Source: Flavobacterium sp. (GTDB lineage: Bacteria > Bacteroidota > Bacteroidia > Flavobacteriales > Flavobacteriaceae). From it: a DNA stretch of 64,000 nt. Both the position numbers and the translations under genes were made by a program. Below the pieces are notes generated by a model. That model was not told where the DNA came from. It searched no databases and worked only from the letters and a program-made list of their open reading frames with translations. Shown in pieces: positions 51,341-59,585 of this stretch (within the stretch, counting starts at the first letter, position 1; the number at the start of each line of letters is the position of its first letter). The stretch is taken from positions 21,959 to 85,958 of the forward strand of contig NZ_JANXTI010000022.1 of the NCBI RefSeq assembly GCF_025352425.1, in the 5' to 3' direction.

Positions 51341-51811
51341 ATGAAAACAAGATTCGCCCTATATCTTGTGCTTTTATTCTCAATGAGTACCTACGCACAA
51401 ATTGATTCTCAGAAACGGTTTCAATCCGAATCGAGAAAATACTATACTTGGAACACGGAGTTCGAAAAATATGAATTGAAAGAGACAGAATATGAAAACT
51501 CTGTTATTGATATTCGTGAAATGGGCTCAAAAACTAATGGCTATATTGTCATTAGTATGATTGACAATGGTCAGGTGCGACTGCATCATGGCTCTATCGT
51601 TGAGTTCTCACAAACGAGTGAAGTAGAAGGAACATGGTTATTACGTTCCAAATTTATGAAGGCAAAACTAGTTTATAATCCAAAAGAAAATACCATCACC
51701 TATCTTTATGATGCTGAGGGAAAACGCTACAGTAAGTTAATGATCTTTAGTGTAACTCCAGACGAAATTCCAAATGCCAGTTTAAAAACAGTTGCCAAAA
51801 CTGACGATTAA
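51341..51811 (+). CDS. Secreted hypothetical protein
   Basis: 156 aa with a signal peptide (MKTRFALYLVLLFSMSTYAQ). The mature part is beta-rich (KYYTWNTEFEKYELKETEYE, GYIVISMIDNGQVRLHHGSI, then KENTITYLYDAEGKRYSKLM). I do not recognise a family. Lies between tpiA and prmA with 148 and 62 bp gaps. Probably periplasmic. Confidence 0.7.
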   Translation: MKTRFALYLVLLFSMSTYAQIDSQKRFQSESRKYYTWNTEFEKYELKETEYENSVIDIREMGSKTNGYIVISMIDNGQVRLHHGSIVEFSQTSEVEGTWLLRSKFMKAKLVYNPKENTITYLYDAEGKRYSKLMIFSVTPDEIPNASLKTVAKTDD

Positions 51812-51852
51812 TTTTTTTGCCTAAATGACTTTTATGTAAAGTTAGCGATTGT

Positions 51853-51860
51853 TACCTTTG
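51853..51860 (+). promoter_or_regulatory. -7 promoter element of prmA
   Basis: TACCTTTG, 13 nt before the ATG at 51874. Confidence 0.5.
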
Positions 51861-51873
51861 CAAAAAACAAACA

Positions 51874-52707
51874 ATGTCCAATATTTATTTAGGGTATCAT
51901 TTTTCGGTTGTACCAAAAGAACTTGGCTCTGAAATTTTAATTGCAGAGTTGGGAGAAAAGCCTTTTGAAAGTTTTATTGAAACTGAACAAGGTTTTAGCG
52001 CATATATTCAAAAAAACCTTTGTAATAAAGACATACTAGATGATATTTATTTGCTACATTCTCCTGAGTTCACTATTTCCTACACAATCGAAGAAATTGA
52101 CCAGGTCAATTGGAACGAAGAATGGGAAAAAAACTTTGAAGCCATCGATGTAGATGGAAAATGTCACGTACGCGCACCTTTTCATCCAAAAACAAATGCT
52201 GAATTCGATATTATTATTGAGCCTAAAATGAGTTTCGGAACGGGTCATCACGAAACTACACACATGATGATTCAGCATCTTTTAGAAATTGATGTTACAA
52301 ATATGAAAACGTTAGATATGGGGTGCGGAACAGCTATTTTAGCTATTCTTGCCGAAATGAAAGGCGCAAAACCTATTGATGCAATTGATATTGACAATTG
52401 GTGTTATTTGAATTCCGTCGAAAATGCCGAACGCAATAATTGTCATGAAATATCCGTTTATGAAGGCAACGCTTCTTTGCTTAAAGGAAGAAATTACGAT
52501 TTGATTATTGCCAATATCAATCGCAACATTTTGCTAGACGATATGCAGGTATACGTTGATTGTTTAAACAAAAACGGTATCCTTTTGTTAAGCGGATTTT
52601 ACAATGATGACATACCATTTATTAACGAATCATGTACCGAAAAAGGGTTGGCTTTTGTTAAAAAAATTGAAAAAAATAAATGGGTTTCTTTGAAATATGT
52701 AAATTAA
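51874..52707 (+). CDS. prmA: Ribosomal protein L11 methyltransferase
   Basis: 277-aa SAM-dependent methyltransferase that trimethylates L11. It has an N-terminal substrate-recognition domain (1-95; VNWNEEWEKNFEAIDVDGK), the linker IEPKMSFGTGHHETT, Rossmann motif I LDMGCGTAILAILAEM, motif II IDAIDIDNWCYLNSVENA, and the IIANINRNILL catalytic segment. Complete. Confidence 0.96.
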   Translation: MSNIYLGYHFSVVPKELGSEILIAELGEKPFESFIETEQGFSAYIQKNLCNKDILDDIYLLHSPEFTISYTIEEIDQVNWNEEWEKNFEAIDVDGKCHVRAPFHPKTNAEFDIIIEPKMSFGTGHHETTHMMIQHLLEIDVTNMKTLDMGCGTAILAILAEMKGAKPIDAIDIDNWCYLNSVENAERNNCHEISVYEGNASLLKGRNYDLIIANINRNILLDDMQVYVDCLNKNGILLLSGFYNDDIPFINESCTEKGLAFVKKIEKNKWVSLKYVN

Positions 52708-52744
52708 TTGCAACTATTTTCAGAGCAGGCAAAAGAGAACAAAA

Positions 52745-53020
52745 ATGAGTACTATTGAAAAAGTTCAAGAAGACGTTTTAGTCGAAGAACAAATTGGAAT
52801 TAACAACGAAATCGTATTATATAACGATGACGTCAACACTTTTGACCATGTGATTGACACATTGATCCATGTTTGTAATCATACATCGGAACAAGCAGAA
52901 CAATGCGCAATTTTAGTTCACTATAAAGGTAAATGTACCGTAAAAACAGGTTCTTTGGATGAATTAAAACCTCAGTGTATCCAACTTTTGGATGCAGGCT
53001 TGAGCGCAGAAATTATTTAA
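52745..53020 (+). CDS. clpS: ATP-dependent Clp protease adaptor ClpS
   Basis: 91-aa N-end-rule adaptor that delivers substrates to ClpAP. The fold is recognisable from the N-degron pocket VLYNDDVNTFDHVIDTLIHV (classical EIVLYNDDVNTF), and from EQAEQCAILVHYKGKCTVKT. Length is normal. Convergent with the next gene, overlapping by 8 bp. Confidence 0.95.
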   Translation: MSTIEKVQEDVLVEEQIGINNEIVLYNDDVNTFDHVIDTLIHVCNHTSEQAEQCAILVHYKGKCTVKTGSLDELKPQCIQLLDAGLSAEII

Positions 53021-53438
53021 ATTTCCAGTCAAACTCATCCTTGTCGTTTATAATCGCACCAATTTCAATCCGAATTATATCATCATATTCTGATTGAAGA
53101 ATTAGCCAATTGCTTTCATTGAAGTGATTTTCAGTCGTGTCAAATTCTTCTTTTGTCCATGATTTAAAAGGCAGTTCCGTTTTTATCGTTTCTATATTTC
53201 TTCCAACAACTTTTTTATCCAAAATGGTGGCTTCCGCATGTGAACAAATAATATACCCCAAACGAAAACCTTCATCTTTATAAAAGGTTAGACTCAATTT
53301 TTGTTCGTTGTACAAACAAATAACATTATCATCCTCATCGCTGTATTGTTTGCTGGGCTTACCGTACAGCAGCTCAACATCTTTTTGTTTCATTCCAAAA
53401 AGCAATTTGTCGACACCATTTTTTAAGTTAATAGTCAT
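53013..53438 (-). CDS. Hypothetical protein (141 aa)
   Basis: Soluble acidic protein with the N-terminal GMKQKDVELLYGKPSKQYSD motif found in several uncharacterised or immunity-type proteins of Gram-negatives, followed by beta-rich sequence (KLSLTFYKDEGFRLGYIICS) and a C-terminal strand region (RIEIGAIINDKDEFDWKF). No signal peptide. Function unknown. Confidence 0.65.
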   Translation of the reverse strand: MTINLKNGVDKLLFGMKQKDVELLYGKPSKQYSDEDDNVICLYNEQKLSLTFYKDEGFRLGYIICSHAEATILDKKVVGRNIETIKTELPFKSWTKEEFDTTENHFNESNWLILQSEYDDIIRIEIGAIINDKDEFDWKFK

Positions 53439-53545
53439 AATTTTTTTATAATAAAAATTCGTAAATATTTAAATTAATAAGAAAAAAAGCATAAATTAGT
53501 AATGACTTATTTTGCAAAGTTAAATTATAATTAATAATTTATTTT

Positions 53546-53782
53546 ATGAAATCAAATCAAATACAAACATTAACAGTCGCACTGAGTGTAATTGTGTTTA
53601 GTATTTCACTGACGCAATATGTAGTTACCATTGATTATGATATAGTTGATCCTGTTAGATCATGGCAATATTTAACCGTCGGTAGTGTTGCCCTATTTGG
53701 CGGAGGGATATTAGAATGGTTTATTTGGCTGGCAAATCCTTTGTATATAATTTCAATTAGTTTGTTTATTAAAAAATTATAA
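53546..53782 (+). CDS. Hypothetical small membrane protein (78 aa)
   Basis: Two hydrophobic helices (about residues 9-28, VALSVIVFSISLTQYVV, and 45-75, LTVGSVALFGGGILEWFIWL). Not recognised. ATG in an A/T-rich leader. Stands alone between the hypothetical gene on the minus strand and the VTT-type gene. Composition supports a true membrane protein. Confidence 0.6.
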   Translation: MKSNQIQTLTVALSVIVFSISLTQYVVTIDYDIVDPVRSWQYLTVGSVALFGGGILEWFIWLANPLYIISISLFIKKL

Positions 53783-53944
53783 GCTATCGATGATTACGGC
53801 TTTTCTAGAATTAAACAATTTCATTCCAACTAACAGTTACGCTAAATCATACAAATTATTCTAAAATTTGTATAACGCTTAATTTTAAAAAAAGAGGCAA
53901 TTTAGCTAGGCAGTAATGAAGTTGCAATTAATAGCTAACTAACA

Positions 53945-54538
53945 ATGTGGTGGCAGTATTTATTAGTTTTTGCAGGAGCTTTTGTATTTGACGTAGTTCC
54001 CATTCCGTTTCCTCCTGCGTTTTCAGTTATGATTCCTCTGCAAATAATGTATAACCTTAATCCTTGGGCAGTAACGGTAGTGGGTGTCGCAGGTTCTATT
54101 TTAGGAAGATACGTGCTTACATTATATATTCCCTTGTTGTCTGATAAAATCTTCAAACCAAAAAAGAATAAGGAAGTTCAGTTTCTAGGCAAAAAATTAA
54201 CTGAAAAAGGTTGGAAAAGCCAGGCTATTATTCTGGGATATTCGTTATTGCCGTTGCCCACGACTCCATTGTTTTTAGCAGGAGGAATGGCACGGATAAA
54301 ACCAATCCAAATCATTCCTGCATTCTTTATTGGCAAATTCATAAGTGATGCCGTTGCGGTTCATCTTGGGAAATTTGCTTCTGAAAATGTTGGTGATACA
54401 ATGAATCAACTTTTATCATGGAAGTCAATTACCGGTTTAGTACTCAGTTTATTGTTTATTTGCGCACTATTATTTATCGACTGGTTTTTGCTCCTGGAAA
54501 AAAAACAATTTAAATTAAACTTTAGGATTCTGAAATAA
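53945..54538 (+). CDS. VTT/SNARE-associated-like (DedA-type) membrane protein
   Basis: 197-aa membrane protein with about five hydrophobic segments. It shows features of the VTT/DedA superfamily: PIPFPPAFSVMIPLQIMYNL near the start, VGVAGSILGRYVLT, and LGYSLLPLPTTPLFLAGGMA followed by FFIGKFISDAV. Such proteins affect membrane lipid homeostasis and act as putative lipid scramblases or transporters. The match is moderate and function is inferred. Confidence 0.7.
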   Translation: MWWQYLLVFAGAFVFDVVPIPFPPAFSVMIPLQIMYNLNPWAVTVVGVAGSILGRYVLTLYIPLLSDKIFKPKKNKEVQFLGKKLTEKGWKSQAIILGYSLLPLPTTPLFLAGGMARIKPIQIIPAFFIGKFISDAVAVHLGKFASENVGDTMNQLLSWKSITGLVLSLLFICALLFIDWFLLLEKKQFKLNFRILK

Positions 54539-54542
54539 GTAT

Positions 54543-55742
54543 CTAATATTCAAACTTTCCAAACTCACTTTCTATAGTGAGTTTTTTAGTCCTGTTCTGA
54601 TGCAAATCAGAGCTTATGGCTTCAACCCTTCCGACAATTTGGGCATCAACACCAAAAGATTTAGAGATTTCTATAAGATCATTGGCAATTCCAGTAGGAA
54701 CATATAATTCCATTCTGTGGCCACAATTAAAAACCTGATACATTTCCTTCCAATCTGTTTTGGATTGCACCTGGATGAGTTTGAATAATGGTGGCACAGG
54801 AAATAAATTATCTTTTATCACATGGACATTGTCCACAAAATGTAGCACCTTTGTTTGCGCTCCACCCGAACAGTGAACCATTCCGTGAATGTCTTTTGGA
54901 GTATATTTGCGTAAGATGGTTTTGATAATTGGTGCATAAGTCCGCGTTGGTGACAACACTAATTTTCCGGCATCAATTGGAGAATTCTTCACTTGATCAG
55001 TCAGTTTTGTATTTCCGGAATACACTAAATCATTTGGCACAGAACTGTCAAAACTTTCAGGATATTTATCGGCAAGATATTTGGCAAAAACATCATGTCG
55101 TGCCGATGTCAGTCCGTTGCTTCCCATTCCGCCGTTATAGGTTCTCTCATATTTGGCCTGACCGAAAGAAGCCAATCCAACAATCACATCACCAGCTTTT
55201 ATATTGGCATTGTCAATCACATCGCTCCGTTTCATTCTTGCGGTAACGGTGGAGTCGACAATTATTGTTCGAACTAAATCGCCAACATCGGCGGTTTCAC
55301 CACCGGTGGAATGAATCGTTACACCAAAGGTTTTCAGTTCGGCAATCAATTCTTCGGTTCCGTTGATAATGGCAGAAATAACTTCCGCGGGAATCAGGTT
55401 TTTGTTTCTTCCAATTGTAGAAGATAGCAGGATATTATCAGTGGCACCAACACAAAGCAAATCGTCAATATTCATAATCAACGCATCCTGCGCAATGCCT
55501 TTCCAAACGGAAATATCCCCAGTTTCTTTCCAATATAAGTAGGCCAAAGACGATTTTGTTCCGGCACCATCAGCGTGCATTATCAAGCAATAATCTTCAT
55601 CATTGGTGAGATAATCGGGAACAATTTTACAAAATGCTTTTGGAAATAATCCTTTGTCGATATTTTTAATAGCGTTGTGAACATCTTCTTTTGAAGCCGA
55701 AACTCCACGAAGATTGTAACGTTGACTGTTATCGGAACTCAT
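54543..55742 (-). CDS. purM: PurM-like AIR synthase family protein
   Basis: 399-aa ATP-dependent enzyme of the AIRS/PurM superfamily, most simply phosphoribosylformylglycinamidine cyclo-ligase of purine synthesis in its Bacteroidota form. Seen: RYNLRGVSASKEDVHNAI, LIMHADGAGTKSSLAYLYW, DALIMNIDDLLCVGA, HSTGGETADVGDLVRTI, GDVIVGLASFGQAKY and YQVFNCGHRMELYV. It diverges from E. coli PurM, so another AIRS-type reaction is not excluded. The frame extends to 55793 through a dispersed repeat; the ATG at 55742 is the real start. Confidence 0.82.
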   Translation of the reverse strand: MSSDNSQRYNLRGVSASKEDVHNAIKNIDKGLFPKAFCKIVPDYLTNDEDYCLIMHADGAGTKSSLAYLYWKETGDISVWKGIAQDALIMNIDDLLCVGATDNILLSSTIGRNKNLIPAEVISAIINGTEELIAELKTFGVTIHSTGGETADVGDLVRTIIVDSTVTARMKRSDVIDNANIKAGDVIVGLASFGQAKYERTYNGGMGSNGLTSARHDVFAKYLADKYPESFDSSVPNDLVYSGNTKLTDQVKNSPIDAGKLVLSPTRTYAPIIKTILRKYTPKDIHGMVHCSGGAQTKVLHFVDNVHVIKDNLFPVPPLFKLIQVQSKTDWKEMYQVFNCGHRMELYVPTGIANDLIEISKSFGVDAQIVGRVEAISSDLHQNRTKKLTIESEFGKFEY

Positions 55743-55758
55743 GTGTAGTAGTTGGTTG

Positions 55759-55778
55759 CCCTTCGACAGGCTTAGGGT
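55759..55778. repeat. Short dispersed repeat upstream of purM
   Basis: CCCTTCGACAGGCTTAGGGT. Its reverse strand would be read as TLSLSKG in an over-extended purM. I recall this motif as a common interspersed repeat in many bacterial genomes. Confidence 0.45.
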
Positions 55779-55877
55779 AAAGTTGTGTCGCAAAGATAGT
55801 AATAAGAATTAGGACACGAACAAAATTAATTCCAATTAATTTTGAGAATTGGCGAAGCAATTACGAATTTTGGATAA

Positions 55878-56648
55878 TTATTTCTCAACAATCAGTATCT
55901 CTACACGTCTATTTTCATTTTCTTCCTGCTCATTTTTTTCAGGAATGGGATGAATTGGTCTTGTAGTTCCATATCCCTTGAAAGTCATTCGCTTTCTGTC
56001 AATTTTGCTTCGTAGCAAATAATTATAAATGGCTCGGGCACGTGCTGTGGAAACATCGTTTTTATCTCCAAAAGTCTGGCAACAAATGTGCCCCTGTATT
56101 TCGATTTTCAGTTTTGGATTTTCTTCCATCGCGCAGCGCAAATCAATTAGTGTTGGTTGTGACTTGGGAACAATTCGTGCCGAATTATTAAAGAAATAAA
56201 TGTTGGGTAACGTAATTAGTTCGCCAACTTTAGAGCTTTTTATTTTTTTTGTAAGTTCACTTTCAACGGGTAAAAGCAAAGGTTCATTGTAGAAAACAGT
56301 TACCTTTCTATTCTCAGCCTGAACTCTGGACTGTTTGAAATCTTTACCAAAAGCTATTTTTTCTAGATCTTTATTGAATTTCAATCCGCTTTTGTCCAAT
56401 AAAATCTGGACATTTTCAATACGCCTTAATGCTAATTTTTTATTGTAATCCTTAGTGTCAATGCTATCGCAATAACCCAATAATTTAGTGATTTCAATGT
56501 TTTTGTTATTGGCAATCCATTCATTAATTTCTAAAATTGAAGTTGGATTAGGAAAGTCTTTATTAAAATCGAAAAAGACTTCCACTTGCTTTTGTCCAAA
56601 TGATTTAAGGGAAACCAGAAAAAACAATATGATAATTTTTAATTTCAT
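55878..56648 (-). CDS. Double OmpA-domain protein (paralogue 3 of 3)
   Basis: 256-aa envelope protein. Signal peptide (MKLKIIILFFLVSLKSFGQ), then a degenerate OmpA-like domain (about 20-120: VEVFFDFNKDFPNP, LLGYCDSID, LALRRIENVQILL, ENRKVTVFY) and a second, better preserved one (about 145-256: IYFFNNSARIVPKSQPTL, IEIQGHICCQ, STARARAIYNYL, GYGTTRPI, ENRRVEILIVEK). In domain 2 the peptidoglycan-binding GxTD motif is replaced by GHICC. The ATG overlaps the upstream paralogue's stop by 1 nt. Third gene of a tandem trio. Confidence 0.85.
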   Translation of the reverse strand: MKLKIIILFFLVSLKSFGQKQVEVFFDFNKDFPNPTSILEINEWIANNKNIEITKLLGYCDSIDTKDYNKKLALRRIENVQILLDKSGLKFNKDLEKIAFGKDFKQSRVQAENRKVTVFYNEPLLLPVESELTKKIKSSKVGELITLPNIYFFNNSARIVPKSQPTLIDLRCAMEENPKLKIEIQGHICCQTFGDKNDVSTARARAIYNYLLRSKIDRKRMTFKGYGTTRPIHPIPEKNEQEENENRRVEILIVEK

Positions 56649-57547
56649 TATTTATTTACAATTAAAATTTCTACTCTGCGATTGGCCGCCCGTTCTTTTT
56701 CATTCTTTTCGGGCAAACGATAAACTGGATCGTTGCTACCGTAGCCTCTAAATGCCAATCTACTTACTTCTACTCCGTATTTTGTCAAATATTTTAAAAT
56801 AACCAAGGCTCTCCTATAGGATAATTTGGTGTCATTCGGATTTTGATTGCAGCAAATATGCCCTTGTATTTCAATCGTTAAGTTTGGATTATTCATCATA
56901 ATATCGAGTAATTCATCTAAAAGTGGCAGCGATTGATCCATTACTCTTTCTGAATTATAATAAAAGTTGATATTATTTATTCTGACCAAATCTCCTTTTT
57001 TGGCTTTATGAAATTTTGTTTCCAATGTTGCCCTTTCTTCTTCGACAAGAACATCAATATCAGCTTTCAATAGGTCCTCTTCTACTTTCTCTTTTGCTAT
57101 TACTTCTTTAACTTGCCTTCTCCCAAAAGGACCATCAGGTAGTGTTGCAACATTTTTTACATCAACAGTTTTAGTAACATTAAGATTATAAAAAACTTCT
57201 ACTTTCCTGTTCTCGCTTTGATTTTTGGAGGATTTAAAGTCTTTGCCAAATGATTTCAAGACTACTTTATCAGCAATTTTTATGTTGTTATTTTTAAAAA
57301 TTGCTACCATTGCATTAACTCTTCTCATGGCTAAATCTTTATTGTACTTACTGTCGTCAATACTATCGCAATAGCCTAGAACTTTAGTAATTTCGGTCAT
57401 TTTATTATCTAAAATCCATTGATTTATTTTAATTTGTGATGCTTTATTGGGAACATCTTTATTAAAGTCAAAATAAACATCAAGTTTATTTTGGCTGAAC
57501 CCATATAACGAAAATAGTAAAATACAAAGTATGTAATTTTTTCGCAT
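56648..57547 (-). CDS. Double OmpA-domain protein (paralogue 2 of 3)
   Basis: 299 aa. Signal peptide (MRKNYILCILLFSLYGFSQ), N-terminal OmpA-like domain (about 22-125: LDVYFDFNKDVPN, VLGYCDSIDD, LAMRRVNAMVAI, ENRKVEVFYN), a charged linker (about 130-185), and a C-terminal domain (INNINFYYNSERVMDQSLPL, IEIQGHICCNQ, LSYRRALVILKYL, RGYGSNDPVYRLPEKNE, ANRRVEILIVNK). Again GHICC replaces the GxTD site. One base separates it from the upstream paralogue, and its stop overlaps the downstream one. Confidence 0.86.
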   Translation of the reverse strand: MRKNYILCILLFSLYGFSQNKLDVYFDFNKDVPNKASQIKINQWILDNKMTEITKVLGYCDSIDDSKYNKDLAMRRVNAMVAIFKNNNIKIADKVVLKSFGKDFKSSKNQSENRKVEVFYNLNVTKTVDVKNVATLPDGPFGRRQVKEVIAKEKVEEDLLKADIDVLVEEERATLETKFHKAKKGDLVRINNINFYYNSERVMDQSLPLLDELLDIMMNNPNLTIEIQGHICCNQNPNDTKLSYRRALVILKYLTKYGVEVSRLAFRGYGSNDPVYRLPEKNEKERAANRRVEILIVNK

Positions 57548-57548
57548 A

Positions 57549-58466
57549 CTAATTTTCTACAATTAAAATTTCAACCCTGCGGTTGGCAGCACGTTCCTGT
57601 TCATCTTTTTCGGGTAATGGATAAATGGGTTGTGTGCTTCCAAAACCTTTATACGACAATCTGTCTTTGAGAATATCATGTTTGACCAAAAAGTTAAAAA
57701 TGGCTTTGGCCCGCTGTGTTGATAAATCAGTTCTGTCAACAGGCATGCAGCATAAGTGCCCCTGAATTTCAATTTTTAAACTTGGATTTTTTTCAAGCAC
57801 TAAAAGCAACTCATACAATTTTCCGCGAGATTCATTAACTACCGCAAAAGTGTTAATTATAAAATTGAGGTTTTGGATTTGGAGTTTTTCGCCCGTTTTT
57901 GCTTCACCAACTTTCTTCATAAAAGCGGTGTCGAGTTTGAACTCTGATTTGGTTCCGTTTGGATTTTCAAAAACTAACTTTTCTGGATATACAATTTCAG
58001 GTTTAGCTACGCTCAGTTCGGCTGTGCCTCGGGTTGGGAGCTTTTCGACAATCTCGTTTTTAATTCCCAGGATTTCGTCTTCGCGAGCCAAATCCTTTTC
58101 CAGGATATAATAGATAATTACCCGCCTATTTTCCTCTTTATTCTTAGATTGCGCAAAGCTTTCGCCAAAGCTTCTGGTCTTAAAATCTTCTCTGATTTTG
58201 ATTTGATTTTTGACAGCATTAAAAATAAATTTTACTCGTTTTTGAGCTAAAGTATCATTAAAACCATTGGTTCCATCCGCATCGGTAAAACCATGAATGG
58301 CGACAATTTTATTATTTTTATTTTCAGAAATCCAAGTGTTTAGTTTTGTATTTTCCAGGTTGTTTAATTCAAACTTATTACTGTCAAAATAGACTGTAAT
58401 TTGCTCCTGAGCATAAAATGAGGTTGTAAAAAGAAGTGAAAAAAGAAAAACAAAAATAGGTTTCAT
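57549..58466 (-). CDS. Double OmpA-domain protein (paralogue 1 of 3)
   Basis: 305 aa. Signal peptide (MKPIFVFLFSLLFTTSFYAQ), N-terminal OmpA-like domain with the canonical IHGFTDADGTNGFND and LAQKRVKFIF, ENRRVIIYY, then a linker and a C-terminal domain with IQNLNFIINTFAVVNES, IEIQGHLCCMPVDR, LSTQRAKAIFNFLV, KGFGSTQPIYPLPEKDE, ANRRVEILIVEN. It keeps Asp in the first motif (GFTD) but has GHLCC in the second. First gene of the trio. Likely periplasmic/outer-membrane associated; whether it binds peptidoglycan is uncertain. Confidence 0.87.
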   Translation of the reverse strand: MKPIFVFLFSLLFTTSFYAQEQITVYFDSNKFELNNLENTKLNTWISENKNNKIVAIHGFTDADGTNGFNDTLAQKRVKFIFNAVKNQIKIREDFKTRSFGESFAQSKNKEENRRVIIYYILEKDLAREDEILGIKNEIVEKLPTRGTAELSVAKPEIVYPEKLVFENPNGTKSEFKLDTAFMKKVGEAKTGEKLQIQNLNFIINTFAVVNESRGKLYELLLVLEKNPSLKIEIQGHLCCMPVDRTDLSTQRAKAIFNFLVKHDILKDRLSYKGFGSTQPIYPLPEKDEQERAANRRVEILIVEN

Positions 58467-58551
58467 AAGTTGTTTTTAATACTAACGTAAGTTATATAAA
58501 AATAGTATATATAGTTTGTATAAAATAATTATTTTACAATCAAAAATTTGT

Positions 58552-58559
58552 TATTTTTG
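58552..58559 (+). promoter_or_regulatory. Candidate -7 element before a short secreted reading frame
   Basis: TATTTTTG, 19 nt before the ATG at 58579. Confidence 0.35.
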
Positions 58560-58578
58560 TAAATAAAAACTTTAGCAA

Positions 58579-58668
58579 ATGAAACACTTACTACTATTCT
58601 GTTTTCTAATTGCCACTATTTCAGTAAGTTCACAATCGGTGATACAATCAGTAAATCGGGAAGTTTGA
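58579..58668 (+). pseudogene. Truncated secreted protein remnant or microprotein (29 aa)
   Basis: ATG followed by a textbook signal peptide (MKHLLLFCFLIATISVSSQ) and only ten more residues before a TGA. The next frame stays open to about 58835 (TIGDTISKSGSLMLYNYRRF and onward), suggesting a decayed or frameshifted secreted protein. It has a promoter-like box and a terminator at 58842. It occupies most of the 421-bp gap before the HTH gene. No family recognised. Confidence 0.35.
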
Positions 58669-58841
58669 TGCTTTATAACTATCGGAGGTTTCACTGGCGT
58701 TTACTTAATTACGGAACGCCAATATCTTTTCCGGGTGCAACATCAACCCAAAAAAATTTCAGAGTTAACTTAGTGATTAGCTTAATGGTTCCGGTACTTA
58801 TTCAATTACACAACTTCCTTAATTTGTCTTTATAAAAAATT

Positions 58842-58868
58842 AAAACCTGCTCAATGAGCGGGTTTTTT
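58842..58868. terminator. Terminator hairpin (58.8 kb)
   Basis: AAAACCTGCTC / GAGCGGGTTTT, AAT loop, then T's. It serves the short plus-strand transcript and possibly the minus-strand HTH gene. Confidence 0.75.
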
Positions 58869-58887
58869 TATCAATAGTAACTGCTTA

Positions 58888-59247
58888 TTAGGTCTTTAAT
58901 TTCATCAATAAATCCAACTGGATTTTCATAATCTTATTTTCTTCTTCAAGGTTGGCAATTCTTTTTTCGTTAGCTGTCTTAAAGGCAAGTTTTTCTTGGG
59001 CATCTCTATCTGTTTTTGAAAATTCTGAAGGGAGATCATTAGCAATATCCTGAAAGATATTGTATTTCATAGCATAACACAAATCAATCAAAATACCAGT
59101 CTGAATGCTCTCGTTTCTTATGTATTTATACATAGAACTTCCCGGTCTGCCTATAGCGTTTTCTATTTCTGAATTAGTAAACTTTAATTGAGACAACAAT
59201 TGTTCAATCAACTTTCCGGTATTTATATTATGCTTGCTTTTTATCAT
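58888..59247 (-). CDS. Small HTH-type regulator with C-terminal coiled coil
   Basis: 119 aa. The N-terminal 60 residues resemble a Cro/C1-type helix-turn-helix (IEQLLSQLKFTNSEIENAIG, RPGSSMYKYIRNESIQTGIL), followed by a charged linker and a coiled coil (KRIANLEEENKIMKIQLDLL) suited to dimerisation. This is consistent with a small DNA-binding regulator, possibly autoregulatory: an 18-bp perfect palindrome lies between its -7 box and start. The DNA-binding assignment is moderate. Target genes could include its neighbours, the OmpA trio and glnN. Confidence 0.65.
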   Translation of the reverse strand: MIKSKHNINTGKLIEQLLSQLKFTNSEIENAIGRPGSSMYKYIRNESIQTGILIDLCYAMKYNIFQDIANDLPSEFSKTDRDAQEKLAFKTANEKRIANLEEENKIMKIQLDLLMKLKT

Positions 59248-59272
59248 CTTTCTAAACGTAATTTATTTCATC

Positions 59273-59307
59273 AAAACTATTAATAGTTTTACTTAAATGC
59301 AAATTTA
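59273..59307 (-). promoter_or_regulatory. Promoter and palindromic operator of the HTH gene
   Basis: -7 box TAAATTTG (59300-59307, minus strand). Immediately downstream in the leader is the perfect 18-bp palindrome AAAACTATTAATAGTTTT (59273-59290), a natural autorepressor site. Confidence 0.5.
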
Positions 59308-59310
59308 TTT

Positions 59311-59490
59311 ACCTAAAATGCAAAAAAATTAAACTTTAAGATAAAATAATTTAGATTAAAGTATTATTAATTTAACTTTTATTCTAATTAATTTTCTTAT
59401 TAAGTAAATTAATTTAACTTTTAAGATAACTATATTACCTTTTAAGCTATTTAATTTAATTTTAAGTTAAATTAATTCTACCTTAATGCC
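59311..59490. repeat. AT-rich region with repeated ACTTTTAAG-like elements
   Basis: The gap upstream of the HTH gene carries repeated variants of TTTAACTTTTAAGATAA (near 59331, 59370, 59413, 59437 and, inverted, 59458) and a direct repeat ACTTAAATGCAAA / ACCTAAAATGCAAA (59291 and 59311). These may be binding iterons or simply low-complexity AT DNA. No gene is seen here. Confidence 0.4.
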
Positions 59491-59530
59491 AGTTATTTTT
59501 AAATAAAAGCCATTGTTTAGTTTATACAAT

Positions 59531-59560
59531 AAAAAACCCGCTCATTTAGCGGGTTTTTTT
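59531..59560. terminator. Terminator of glnN
   Basis: Stem AAAAAACCCGCT / AGCGGGTTTTTT, loop CATTT, 26 nt beyond the glnN stop on the minus strand. Confidence 0.85.
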
Positions 59561-59585
59561 TATTTGAGGAACTACTAAATTATAA

